Shown: positions 1-8,048 of the stretch, one piece after another
How the letters are laid out: each line of letters begins with the position of its first letter
How positions within the stretch are numbered: the stretch's first letter is position 1
Position numbers and translations under genes: made by a program
NCBI RefSeq assembly: GCF_011420305.2
Contig: NZ_CP061769.1
Location: 1,537,001-1,601,000 of the forward strand
Reading direction: 5' to 3'
Source: Nocardioides ochotonae
GTDB lineage: Bacteria; Actinomycetota; Actinomycetes; Propionibacteriales; Nocardioidaceae
DNA: 64,000 bases
The notes under the pieces: generated by a model
What the model was told of the DNA's origin: nothing
What the model saw: the letters and a program-made list of their open reading frames with translations, nothing else
Database searches by the model: none

Positions 1-22
1 CGCCGCGGGCGGCGCGGATTTC

Positions 23-2266
23 TCAGCGGGTCGAGGAAGTGCCGTGCGAGGAGGCGGGCGAGGTGCTGGCCAGGCCCATGCGGTCCAGGATCCAGGCCAG
101 CGAGAAGGCCCGGTCGTGCCAGGCCTTGTAGCGCCCCGAGACCCCGCCGTGCCCGGCGCTCATCTCGGTGCGCAGCAGGATGTCGGGGTTCGAGGTGCGC
201 TCGCGCAGCCGGGCGACCCACTTGGCGGGCTCGACGTAGAGCACCCGGGTGTCGTTGAGGGAGGTCTCCGCCAGGATCGGCGGGTAGTCCTGCGCGCTGA
301 CGTTGTCGTACGGCGCGTACGCCGCGATCCACTCGTAGGCCTCGGGGTCGGCCTCGGGGTTGCCCCACTCGTCGTACTCGGTCACGGTCAGCGGCAAGGT
401 GGCGTCGAGCATGGTGGTGAGGTTGTCCACGAACGGCACCTGGGCGACGATCCCGCCGAACAGCTCGGGGGCCTGGTTGGCCACGGCGCCCATCAGCAGG
501 CCGCCGGCGCTGCCGCCCTCGGCGATGAGGGTCTTCGGCGTCGACCAGCCGGTGTCGATGAGGTGGCGTGCGCAGGCGATGAAGTCGGAGAAGCTGTTCT
601 GCTTGTGGGCGAGCTTGCCCTCGTCGTACCAGCGGCGTCCCATCTCCCCGCCGCCGCGCACGTGGGCGATCGCGAACGCCGCGCCGCGGTCGAGCAGCGA
701 GAGCCGCCCGATCGAGAAGTAGGGGTCCATCGAGGCCTCGTAGGCGCCGTAGCCGTAGAGCAGCGTCGGCACCGGGCCGGCCCCGCCGCCGACGCCCTCG
801 CGTGCGCCGATGCGGCACACGATCGAGATCGGGATCCGCTCGCCGTCCTCGGCGGTGGCCCACAGCCGGTGCTCCTCGTAGTCGGCCGGGTCGTAGCCGC
901 CGAGGACCGGGGTGCGGCGCAGCAGGTGCAGCTCGCGGGTGCGCACGTCGTAGTCGTAGACCGACGGCGGCACCGCCATCGTGGTGTAGCCGAGGCGGAC
1001 CACCGGCTGGTCGAAGGCGGGGTTGGACCCGGCGCCGACGGTGTAGACCGCGTGGTCGAAGCCGACCAGGTAGTCCTCGCCCAATCCGTGACCCAGCCCG
1101 TCACCCAGCCCGTCACCAGCGGCGTCGGAGAGCTCGATGATGCGCAGCTGGGTCAGCCCGCCGCTGCGCTGGTGGACGACCAGGTGGCCGGCGAAGGCGT
1201 CGACGCCCTCGAGGCGTACGGCGGGGTCGTGGGGGATCAGCGGGCGCCACTGCTCCGGCGGGGTCGGGGCGACCGGCGCGAGCGCGACCTCGAAGTCGGG
1301 ACCGGTGCCGTTGTGGTGGACCAGGAAGACCTCCTCGCCGCCGATCCGGGCCGGCTCCAGGGAGTACTCCAGGTCCTCGCGGCGCTCGGAGAAGACCTGC
1401 CAGGTGGCGGCGGGTTCGGCGGTGTCGAGGTAGTGGTACTCGCTGGTGGTCTTCGAGCCCAGCGCGATCATCAGGAACCGCGCGTCGCGGCTGCGTCCGA
1501 TGCCGGTCCAGAACCGGCCGTCCGGCTCGTGCAGCACCAGCTCGTCCTCGGACTGCGGGGTGCCGAGGCGGTGGCGCCAGACCTTGTCGGGGCGCCAGCT
1601 CTCATCGACCGTGGAGTAGTAGGCGTCCACGCCGTTGGGGTGCCAGGTGACGTTGCCGAGCACCCCGGTGAGCTCGTCGGGGAGCAGCTCGCCGGTGGTG
1701 AGGTCCTTGAAGCGCACGGTGTAGCGCTCGTCGCCGGCGGTGTCGACCGACCAGGCCAGCAGCCGGTCGTCGAGGCTGATGGCCGAGCCGCCCAGGGAGA
1801 AGAACTCGTGGCCCTCGGCGAGCGCGTTGAGGTCGAGCAGCACCTCCTCGCCGGGGAGCGCCGGCTGGTCGGGAGCGCAGTCCTCGGCGGGACGCGGCGG
1901 GGTCCAGTCGTCCGCGTCGAGCACCGGCACGCGGCAGCTCGCGCCGTACTCCTTGCCCTCGAAGGAGCGGCCGTAGTACCAGTAGCCGCGGTTGCGGGTC
2001 GGCACCGAGAGGTCGGTCTCGAGGGTGCGCGAGCGGATCTCCTCGAAGATCGAGGAGCGCAGGCCCGCGAGGTGGGCGGTGCGCTGCTCGGTCCAGGCGT
2101 TCTCGGCCTCGAGGTGGGCGATCACCTCGGGGGAGTCCTTGTCGCGCAGCCACTCGTAGTCGTCGACCCGGGTGTGCCCGTGGATCTCGCGGGTGGTCGG
2201 GCGGCGGGGGGCGAGGGGCGGCTGCGTGAGCGGCTCCGCGGCGGCGGAGGCGGGACTGTCGGACAT
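23..2266 (-). CDS. ptrB: S9 family oligopeptidase (oligopeptidase B-like)
   Basis: This 747-residue cytosolic serine peptidase should cleave short peptides, probably after basic residues as family members do. An N-terminal beta-propeller (about residues 75-430) precedes an alpha/beta-hydrolase domain. The nucleophile lies in GGSAGG near residue 585 and the catalytic His in SAGHGG near residue 702. The ATG at 2266 is preferred to one ten codons upstream, because the longer version would run into the divergent pxpA start and a TATCGT -10-like box sits 7 nt before 2266. A Gly/Asp/Leu tetrapeptide repeat inside the propeller (bases 1088-1123) is an odd low-complexity insertion. S9A prolyl oligopeptidase is a less likely alternative. 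Confidence 0.9.
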   Translation of the reverse strand: MSDSPASAAAEPLTQPPLAPRRPTTREIHGHTRVDDYEWLRDKDSPEVIAHLEAENAWTEQRTAHLAGLRSSIFEEIRSRTLETDLSVPTRNRGYWYYGRSFEGKEYGASCRVPVLDADDWTPPRPAEDCAPDQPALPGEEVLLDLNALAEGHEFFSLGGSAISLDDRLLAWSVDTAGDERYTVRFKDLTTGELLPDELTGVLGNVTWHPNGVDAYYSTVDESWRPDKVWRHRLGTPQSEDELVLHEPDGRFWTGIGRSRDARFLMIALGSKTTSEYHYLDTAEPAATWQVFSERREDLEYSLEPARIGGEEVFLVHHNGTGPDFEVALAPVAPTPPEQWRPLIPHDPAVRLEGVDAFAGHLVVHQRSGGLTQLRIIELSDAAGDGLGDGLGHGLGEDYLVGFDHAVYTVGAGSNPAFDQPVVRLGYTTMAVPPSVYDYDVRTRELHLLRRTPVLGGYDPADYEEHRLWATAEDGERIPISIVCRIGAREGVGGGAGPVPTLLYGYGAYEASMDPYFSIGRLSLLDRGAAFAIAHVRGGGEMGRRWYDEGKLAHKQNSFSDFIACARHLIDTGWSTPKTLIAEGGSAGGLLMGAVANQAPELFGGIVAQVPFVDNLTTMLDATLPLTVTEYDEWGNPEADPEAYEWIAAYAPYDNVSAQDYPPILAETSLNDTRVLYVEPAKWVARLRERTSNPDILLRTEMSAGHGGVSGRYKAWHDRAFSLAWILDRMGLASTSPASSHGTSSTR
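1088..1123. repeat. degenerate 12-bp tandem repeat, three units
   Basis: Three consecutive 12-mers of the form GTSACCCAGCCC lie inside the oligopeptidase gene, the third imperfect. On the coding strand they read as GDGL/GHGL tetrapeptides. The same unit occurs six times at 49993-50064. Confidence 0.75.
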
Positions 2267-2289
2267 GTCGGCGACGATAGCGTCGCCCC
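2267..2289. promoter_or_regulatory. 23-nt divergent promoter, both transcripts apparently leaderless
   Basis: Only 23 nt separate the two start codons. On the plus strand TAGCGT (2278-2283) lies 6 nt before the pxpA ATG. On the minus strand TATCGT (2279-2274) lies 7 nt before the peptidase ATG. The two hexamers overlap within an imperfect palindrome whose arms are GCGACG and CGTCGC. No Shine-Dalgarno sequence fits on either side. Confidence 0.6.
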
Positions 2290-3006
2290 ATGACACGACC
2301 GACCGTGGACCTCAACGCCGACCTCGGCGAGGAGGTCACCGACGACACCGCGCTGCTGGGCGTGGTCACCAGCGCGAACGTCGCCTGCGGCTACCACGCC
2401 GGCAACGCCGCGATCATGCGCGCGGTGTGCGAGGAGGCGGCCACCCGCGGCGTGAGCATCGGGGCCCAGGTCTCCTACGACGACCGGGAGAACTTCGGGC
2501 GGGTGGCGCGCGACGTCGCGTCCCGCGTGCTGCGCGAGCAGGTCGCCGACCAGGTCGGCACGCTCGCGCAGATCGCCGCGGCCGCCGGCACGACGGTGCG
2601 CTACGTCAAGCCGCACGGCGCGCTGTACCACCGGGTGATCGTCGATGCCGCGCAGGCCGGCGCGGTGCTCGATGGCTCCGGCGACCTGCCGGTGCTGGGG
2701 ATGCCGGGCCACCTCCTCGACGGCGCGCGCGCCGCCGGGCGCCGGGTGCTGCACGAGGGCTTCCCCGACCGCGGGTACGGCGCGGACGGCCGGCTGCTCC
2801 CTCGGGGGCTGCCGGGCGCGCTGCTGGAGGACGTCGCCGAGATCGCCGCCCAGGCGGTGCGGCTCGCGGGGCGGGTGGACTCGGTCTGCGTGCACGGCGA
2901 CAGCCCCGGCGCGGTCGCGCACGCCCACGCCGTACGACGCGCGCTGGAGGAGTCCGGCCACGTGCTGGGGCCGTGGTGGCGCGGCGAGGCGGACGCTCTC
3001 GACTGA
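2290..3006 (+). CDS. pxpA: 5-oxoprolinase subunit A (LamB/YcsF family)
   Basis: PxpA works with PxpB and PxpC in ATP-dependent opening of 5-oxoproline (pyroglutamate) to glutamate in the cytoplasm. The 238-residue protein has the family opening DLNADLGE at residues 5-12, ANVACGYHAG near residue 35 and VKPHGALYH near residue 108. The usual GAHPSYPD segment reads GAQVSYDD here, a departure at a normally conserved His-Pro. The start is leaderless-like. An SDR gene separates it from pxpB and pxpC, so the three subunits are not in an unbroken operon. Confidence 0.92.
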   Translation: MTRPTVDLNADLGEEVTDDTALLGVVTSANVACGYHAGNAAIMRAVCEEAATRGVSIGAQVSYDDRENFGRVARDVASRVLREQVADQVGTLAQIAAAAGTTVRYVKPHGALYHRVIVDAAQAGAVLDGSGDLPVLGMPGHLLDGARAAGRRVLHEGFPDRGYGADGRLLPRGLPGALLEDVAEIAAQAVRLAGRVDSVCVHGDSPGAVAHAHAVRRALEESGHVLGPWWRGEADALD

Positions 3007-3034
3007 GAACCGGCCCGGTGGGCGCGAGAAGATA

Positions 3035-3040
3035 TATGAT
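3035..3040 (+). promoter_or_regulatory. -10 promoter element for the SDR gene
   Basis: TATGAT matches the -10 consensus at five of six positions and lies in an A/T-rich patch between pxpA and the SDR gene. No convincing -35 is visible. GAGGAG before the ATG at 3070 supplies the ribosome binding site. Confidence 0.5.
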
Positions 3041-3069
3041 CTGCGTCTCGTCCACCTGAGGAGTTCTCG

Positions 3070-3864
3070 ATGTCCCACATCGTCGTCACCGGCAGCACCA
3101 AGGGAGTCGGCAACGCCCTCGCCCGCGAGTTCCTCCGCCGCGGCCACTCGGTCGTCGTGACCGGCCGTGGCAAGGCGGCCGTCGACGAGGTCGTCGGCAA
3201 GCTGGCCCCGGAGGCGGCCGGCGGCGCCCGCGTGCTCGGACGGGCCACCGACGTCACCGACATCGACGACGTGCAGGGCCTGTGGGACCACGCCGTGGAC
3301 GAGCTGGGCGGCGTCGACCTGTGGGTCAACAACGCCGGTGTCGCGCACACCACGGCCGCGATCGTCGACACCACGCCCGCCGACGTCCGCGCGATGGTCA
3401 GCACCAACATGCTCGGCACGATCTTCGGCTCCCAGGTCGCGGTGCGCGGCATGCTCGCCCAGGGCGGCGGGCAGCTGTTCAACGTCCTCGGCGGCGGCAG
3501 CGACGGCAGGATCCGCCCGAACATGGGCGTCTACGCCGCCACCAAGCGCGGCCTCGACATGTTCACCCGCGCCCTGGTCAAGGAGACCAAGGACAGCGGG
3601 GTCCGGATCGGCCAGGTGCGTCCCGGGATGCTGATCACCGAGGGCTGGCTGCGCGAGGCGGCGGTCGCGCCCGAGCAGGTCGCCAGCCAGCGCAAGATCC
3701 TCAACATCCTGTGCGACCACGTCGACGAGGTCGCGCCCCACCTCGTCGAGAGGATGCTCGCCAGCACCCGCACCGGCGAGGAGATCGCCTGGCTGACCAA
3801 CGCCCGGATGATGCGCAAGTTCATGTCGCCCAAGCAGGACGTGCTCGCCCGCTACGGGCTGTAG
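3070..3864 (+). CDS. SDR family oxidoreductase
   Basis: A classical short-chain dehydrogenase/reductase of 264 residues. The Rossmann motif TGSTKGVG lies near residue 8, NNAG near residue 90 and the catalytic YAATK near residue 156; cofactor NAD(P)H, substrate unknown. The start follows a GAGGAG site. It is inserted between pxpA and pxpB on the same strand, with its own TATGAT box 30 nt upstream, so it is probably expressed independently of 5-oxoproline metabolism. Confidence 0.88.
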   Translation: MSHIVVTGSTKGVGNALAREFLRRGHSVVVTGRGKAAVDEVVGKLAPEAAGGARVLGRATDVTDIDDVQGLWDHAVDELGGVDLWVNNAGVAHTTAAIVDTTPADVRAMVSTNMLGTIFGSQVAVRGMLAQGGGQLFNVLGGGSDGRIRPNMGVYAATKRGLDMFTRALVKETKDSGVRIGQVRPGMLITEGWLREAAVAPEQVASQRKILNILCDHVDEVAPHLVERMLASTRTGEEIAWLTNARMMRKFMSPKQDVLARYGL

Positions 3865-3905
3865 TGCGCTCGCGCGCGGCCGGCGCGCGCTGCCAGACTG
3901 GGCCC

Positions 3906-4493
3906 ATGCGATTCCGGGCGGTCGGCGAGCACGCGCTGCTGGTCGAGGTCGAGGACGCCGGCAGCGCCCTGGCCCTGGCCGCCTGGGCCCGGGGCGCCGG
4001 CATCGAGGCGACCGACGTGGTGCCGGGCGCCGGCACCGTGCTCTTCGACGGCGTCGCGCCGGACCTGGCCGACCGGCTCGCCGCCTGGCCCGGCCCGGGC
4101 GAGTCCGCGCCCGGGGGGCTGGTCGAGGTGGCCGTCACGTGGGACGGGCCCGACCTGGAGTGGGTCGCGGAGCGGTGGGGGACCGATCCCGCGGGGGTGG
4201 CCGCTCGGCTGGGCGGACTCGAGCTGGTGTCGGCGTTCTGCGGCTTCGCGCCGGGCTTCGCCTACCTCGCCGGCCTGCCCGCGGACCTCGCCGTACCCCG
4301 GCTCGCGACGCCGCGGCCGCGGGTACCGGCCGGGTCGGTCGCGCTCGCCGACGCGTGGTGCGGCGTCTACCCCTCCGCCTCCCCGGGCGGCTGGCGGCTG
4401 CTCGGACACACCGACGCGCCGCTGTGGGACGTCGACCGGGCGGAGCCGGCGCTGCTCGCGCCCGGCACCCGGGTGCGGTTCGTGAGCGCGTGA
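3906..4493 (+). CDS. pxpB: 5-oxoprolinase subunit B (allophanate hydrolase subunit 1 family)
   Basis: The 195-residue subunit of the PxpABC complex has the family signature CGFAPGFAYLAGL near residue 110, followed by VPAGSVALAD and SPGGWRLLGHTD. The family was formerly annotated as KipI or allophanate hydrolase subunit 1. The ATG at 3906 was chosen because the open frame upstream is the SDR gene read out of frame. A CAGACT box ends 6 nt before the ATG, suggesting a leaderless transcript. The stop overlaps the GTG of pxpC. Confidence 0.9.
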   Translation: MRFRAVGEHALLVEVEDAGSALALAAWARGAGIEATDVVPGAGTVLFDGVAPDLADRLAAWPGPGESAPGGLVEVAVTWDGPDLEWVAERWGTDPAGVAARLGGLELVSAFCGFAPGFAYLAGLPADLAVPRLATPRPRVPAGSVALADAWCGVYPSASPGGWRLLGHTDAPLWDVDRAEPALLAPGTRVRFVSA

Positions 4494-5347
4494 GCGCGGG
4501 CGTGCTGCACGTCGTGGCCGCGGGGACGCTCACCACCGTGCAGGACCGCGGCCGGCCGGGGCTTGCGCACCTCGGCGTCCCGCGGGCCGGTGCGCTGGAC
4601 GCACCCGCCGCGGCCCTGGCCAACCGGCTCGTCGGCAACCCGCCGGAGGCCGCGGTGCTGGAGGTGACCCTCGGTGGCCTGGAGGTGGTCGCCGGCGTCG
4701 GGCGCTGGGTCGCCGTCACCGGCGCGCCCGCACCGCTGCGCGTCGACGGCGTCGCCCGGGACCTGGCGCGGGCCGCCTGGCTGGCGCCCGGAGCCCGGCT
4801 GCGCCTGGGCCACCCGGCCTCCGGCGTGCGCTCCTACCTCGCGATCGGCGGTGGGCTCGCGCCCGCCCCGGTGCTGGGCTCACGCTCCACCGACGTCTTG
4901 GCGGGGGTCGGTCCGCCGCCGGTCCGCGACGGCACGGTGCTGCCGCTCGGCGTACCGGCGGGACCGCCGATGCCGCACGACACCCCGCGCCCGCCGGTCC
5001 CCGGCCCGCTGCGGCTGCGTCCCGGGCCGCGTCACGACTGGTTCGCCGCCGAGGCGCTGGCCCACCTGGCCGCCACGTCGTACGCCGTCCTGCCCGCGTC
5101 CAACCGGGTCGGGCTGCGCCTCGACGGGCCGCCGCTCCCGCGCGTCCGCCACGACGAGCTGCCGAGCGAGGGCATGGTGCTCGGTGCGGTGCAGGTGCCG
5201 CCGGACGGCCGACCGGTGGTGTTCCTCGCCGACCACCCGCCCACGGGCGGCTACCCGGTGGTCGGGGTCGTGGCGACCGAGGACCTGTGGCAGTGCGCGC
5301 AGCTGCGTCCCGGCGAGCGGGTGCGGTTCGCGGTCACGCCGGGGTGA
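4490..5347 (+). CDS. pxpC: 5-oxoprolinase subunit C (biotin-dependent carboxyltransferase family)
   Basis: A 285-residue partner of PxpB in 5-oxoprolinase. It starts with GTG inside a GTGA overlap with pxpB, so translation is coupled. Family features are TTVQDRGRPGLAHLGVPRAGALD near residue 14 (given in part), YLAIGGG near residue 119 and GAVQVPPDGRP near residue 228. Older names are KipA and urea-amidolyase-related protein. Its 3' end overlaps the convergent dinB gene by 14 bp. Confidence 0.9.
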   Translation: MSAGVLHVVAAGTLTTVQDRGRPGLAHLGVPRAGALDAPAAALANRLVGNPPEAAVLEVTLGGLEVVAGVGRWVAVTGAPAPLRVDGVARDLARAAWLAPGARLRLGHPASGVRSYLAIGGGLAPAPVLGSRSTDVLAGVGPPPVRDGTVLPLGVPAGPPMPHDTPRPPVPGPLRLRPGPRHDWFAAEALAHLAATSYAVLPASNRVGLRLDGPPLPRVRHDELPSEGMVLGAVQVPPDGRPVVFLADHPPTGGYPVVGVVATEDLWQCAQLRPGERVRFAVTPG

Positions 5348-6770
5348 CGTCCGGGTCGACCTCGGCTGGCCGGCCGTCCTCGCCGGTGTCGGTGTCGGTG
5401 TCGTCGTCGGGGTCGTCGGGCGGGGCCTCCTCCGGCGCAGGCGGTGGGGTCCACGCGCTGAGCGCGGGGTCGTCGACGGCGTAGGAGCGCACCGGTCCCG
5501 GGGTGGTCTCGGCGGTCTCGAAGCGCACCGTCACCACGCCGCGTCCCGAGCCCCAGACCCAGCCGCGGCCCATCTCGGCATGCACGACGTCCATCCCGGG
5601 CGACCAGGTGCCGCGGGAGTGCCGGGGGACCTCGACGTCGGCGAGCGCCGCCAGCTCGGCCTCCTCGGCGTCGCCGTCCTCGCCGGTCTCGCCGAACAGG
5701 TCCTCCTGCACCCAGTCGGCCAGCCCGGACACCCCGACGCCGAGCAGCCGCACGCCGCCGGAGAGGTCGGTGGTGGCGATCAGCTCGCCGAGCAGCGCGC
5801 GGGCCATCCGCCCGATCATCGAGGCCTGGTCGGTGGGGGAGGCGAGGGTGGTGGAGCGGTTGACGGTGGTGAAGTCGTGCAGGCGCACCTTGATGGTGAC
5901 CGTGCGCCCGGACATCCCGGCCTTGCGCAGCCGCGCGGCGACCTCGCCGGCCTGCCGGGTGAGCAGACCCTCCAGCAGCCGGCGCTCGGTCAGGTCGGTC
6001 TCGTAGGTGCCCTCGACGCTCACCGACTTGGCCTCGCGCTCGGGGACGACCGGCCGCTCGTCGATCGCCCGGGCCAGCTGGTGCAGGCCATGGCCCTGGG
6101 AGCGGCCGACCAGCTGGACCAGCTCGTCGAGGTCGACGGACTCGAGGTCGGCGACCGTGTGGACGCCGCCGCGGCGCAGCCGCTCGACGGTGGCCGGCCC
6201 GACGCCGGGGATGACGCTGACGTGCATGGGGCGCAGCAGCTCGCGCTCGGTGCCCGGCTCGACGATCACCAGCCCGTCGGGCTTGTCGAGGTCGCTGGCC
6301 ACCTTGGCGATGAACTTGGAGGTCCCGATCCCGACCGACGCGGTCAGCCCGCCGGTGGCCTCGGTGACGCGGGCGCGCAGCCGCTCGGCGAAGTCGCGCA
6401 CGGTGGCGACCTCGAGGTCGGGCAGGTCGGCCTGCTCGAGGTCCACGAAGGCCTCGTCGAAGGAGAGCGGCTCGACCAGCGGGCTGACCTCGCGCAGCAG
6501 CCGCATCACGATCGCGCTGCTCTCGCGGTAGGCGTGGAAGCGCCCGCCCAGGAACGCCGCGTGCGGGCAGCGGGCCCGCGCCTCGCGCGTCGACATCGCC
6601 GAGCGCACGCCGTAGCGCCGGGCCTCGTAGGAGGCGGTGGAGACGACGCCGCGGCCGCCGACCCCGCCCACGACCACCGGCTTGCCGCGCAGCGAGGGCT
6701 TGTCGCGCTGCTCGACCGAGGCGAAGAACGCATCGAGGTCGAGGTGGAGCACGGAGGCGTGGACGCGCAC
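5334..6770 (-). CDS. dinB: DNA polymerase IV (Y family)
   Basis: A translesion polymerase of 478 residues. The catalytic carboxylates are visible in LDLDAFFASVEQ at the N-terminus and SFDEAFVDLE near residue 105, and a helix-hairpin-helix segment PGVGPATVERL lies near residue 190. The GTG at 6770 places the first catalytic motif about ten residues from the start, as in the family, and a GGGAG site precedes it. The C-terminus carries an unusually acidic Pro/Asp/Thr-rich tail of about 40 residues beyond the little-finger domain, likely disordered. Confidence 0.93.
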   Translation of the reverse strand: MRVHASVLHLDLDAFFASVEQRDKPSLRGKPVVVGGVGGRGVVSTASYEARRYGVRSAMSTREARARCPHAAFLGGRFHAYRESSAIVMRLLREVSPLVEPLSFDEAFVDLEQADLPDLEVATVRDFAERLRARVTEATGGLTASVGIGTSKFIAKVASDLDKPDGLVIVEPGTERELLRPMHVSVIPGVGPATVERLRRGGVHTVADLESVDLDELVQLVGRSQGHGLHQLARAIDERPVVPEREAKSVSVEGTYETDLTERRLLEGLLTRQAGEVAARLRKAGMSGRTVTIKVRLHDFTTVNRSTTLASPTDQASMIGRMARALLGELIATTDLSGGVRLLGVGVSGLADWVQEDLFGETGEDGDAEEAELAALADVEVPRHSRGTWSPGMDVVHAEMGRGWVWGSGRGVVTVRFETAETTPGPVRSYAVDDPALSAWTPPPAPEEAPPDDPDDDTDTDTGEDGRPAEVDPDVTPA

Positions 6771-6931
6771 CGCGGCACGGTATCTCCCGGCACCGACGGC
6801 GCCGGGCGCCGCCTGCCGCGGGCGGTGCCCGCGAGCCGTTTGCGCCACACAGGCGGTGCTGCGGGCCCGCTCGTCCCCAGGGCGAGGAGGAGGTGCGGCG
6901 CAGGCCCGGTCCGGACGGGCAGCGTCGGTGC

Positions 6932-7918
6932 ATGACCACGCCCCCCGCCCCGCCACCCGTTCCCTCGCCCACGCCTCCCGGCCCGCCGCCCGCGGCCGGG
7001 ACGCCCATGCGCATCACCGCGCGCCGCCCCGAGGACCTGCTCGCCGTCGTTCCGGTCGTGCTGGGGTTCCACCCCACCGAGTCGGTGGTGCTGCTGACCT
7101 TCGGCGCCCGGCGCCAGTTCCACGCCCGCATCGACCTTCCCCGGACCCCGGCGGAGATCGCGGCCACGGTCGAGGCCCTGCTGGCGCCGTCGGTGCGCGA
7201 GGAGGCGCAGGCCGTCGCCTTCGTGCTGTACGCCGGGGAGCGCACGGCGGCCGTCGCGCGGTGGTCCTCGCGCGCCCTGGTGAGCGCCTTCGAGCGGGCC
7301 GGCATCCGGGTGGTCGACGCCATCCGCGCGGACGGCGAGTGCTGGTTCGCGCTGCTGCCCGGGCGCGACCGGGCCGCTGGACGCGGCGTGCGCTACGACG
7401 TCACGACGCACCCGATCAGCGCCCAGGCGGTCTTCGAGGGGCGTGCCGTGCTCGCCTCGCGCAGCGCGGTGGCCGACACGCTGCGCCCGGATCCGGCAGC
7501 CGTCGACCGGCTCGCCGCTGCGGTGCGGCGAGCGCGCGCGGCCGACCACGACACGGTCGCCGTCGCGGTGGCCGCCGCGGTCGGGGCCGGGCACTGGTCC
7601 GACCCGGTGCTCGCCTCGGTCCTGCTCGGCCTGCGGGACCCGAAGGTGCGCGACGCCGCGTGGGGCTCGATGCGCCGGCCCGAGTCGCCCGGGCACGTCC
7701 GGCTGTGGGTCGACGCCGTACGCCGTGCGCCGGCCGAGCTGCGCGCGGGGGCGGCGGCGGTGCTGGCCTATGCCGCCTGGCTGGCCGGCGACGGCGCGCT
7801 CGCCTGGTGCGCGATCGACCGCTGCCGCGAGCACGAGCCGGGCAACTCGCTGGCCCGGCTGGTCGCCGACCTGCTCGAGCAGGCGGTGCCGCCGACGGTG
7901 CTCGGCGAGCACGGGTGA
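6932..7918 (+). CDS. DUF4192 domain-containing protein
   Basis: A 328-residue actinobacterial protein of unknown function. After a Pro-rich N-terminus of about 20 residues the DUF4192 region begins with RRPEDLLAVVPVVLGFHPTESVV, the typical family opening (shown in part only here as RPEDLLAVVPVVLGF). No membrane segment or catalytic motif is obvious. ATG 6932 is preferred to one 13 codons upstream: CAGCGT ends 6 nt before it, as at other leaderless starts here. Confidence 0.8.
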   Translation: MTTPPAPPPVPSPTPPGPPPAAGTPMRITARRPEDLLAVVPVVLGFHPTESVVLLTFGARRQFHARIDLPRTPAEIAATVEALLAPSVREEAQAVAFVLYAGERTAAVARWSSRALVSAFERAGIRVVDAIRADGECWFALLPGRDRAAGRGVRYDVTTHPISAQAVFEGRAVLASRSAVADTLRPDPAAVDRLAAAVRRARAADHDTVAVAVAAAVGAGHWSDPVLASVLLGLRDPKVRDAAWGSMRRPESPGHVRLWVDAVRRAPAELRAGAAAVLAYAAWLAGDGALAWCAIDRCREHEPGNSLARLVADLLEQAVPPTVLGEHG

Positions 7919-8004
7919 GCCGCGCGGACTGGACCACCCGGGTCGACCGGCCACGACGCGAGCGGCCGCGACTCGTTCGGGCTGCGGCTGGGTACTACGC
8001 CTCC

Positions 8005-8040
8005 ATGCACACGACCATCTGCCCCGACCCGTTCGCCTAG
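8005..8040 (+). CDS. 11-codon upstream ORF before the glutamate-cysteine ligase gene
   Basis: An ATG at 8005 follows TACTAC (7993-7998) by 6 nt, the spacing of leaderless starts here, and opens an ORF reading MHTTICPDPFA then TAG at 8038-8040. The ligase ATG lies 8 nt after the stop. It contains one Cys codon and two Thr codons. It could be a leader peptide that senses cysteine or amino-acid supply, or chance; nothing in the sequence proves translation. Confidence 0.35.
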   Translation: MHTTICPDPFA

Positions 8041-8048
8041 GACCTGCC

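Noticed and set aside
44..2293. 749-codon open frame on the plus strand across the oligopeptidase gene
   Set aside because: It mirrors the peptidase codons, has no family motifs, and arises from the absence of stops in GC-rich antisense frames.
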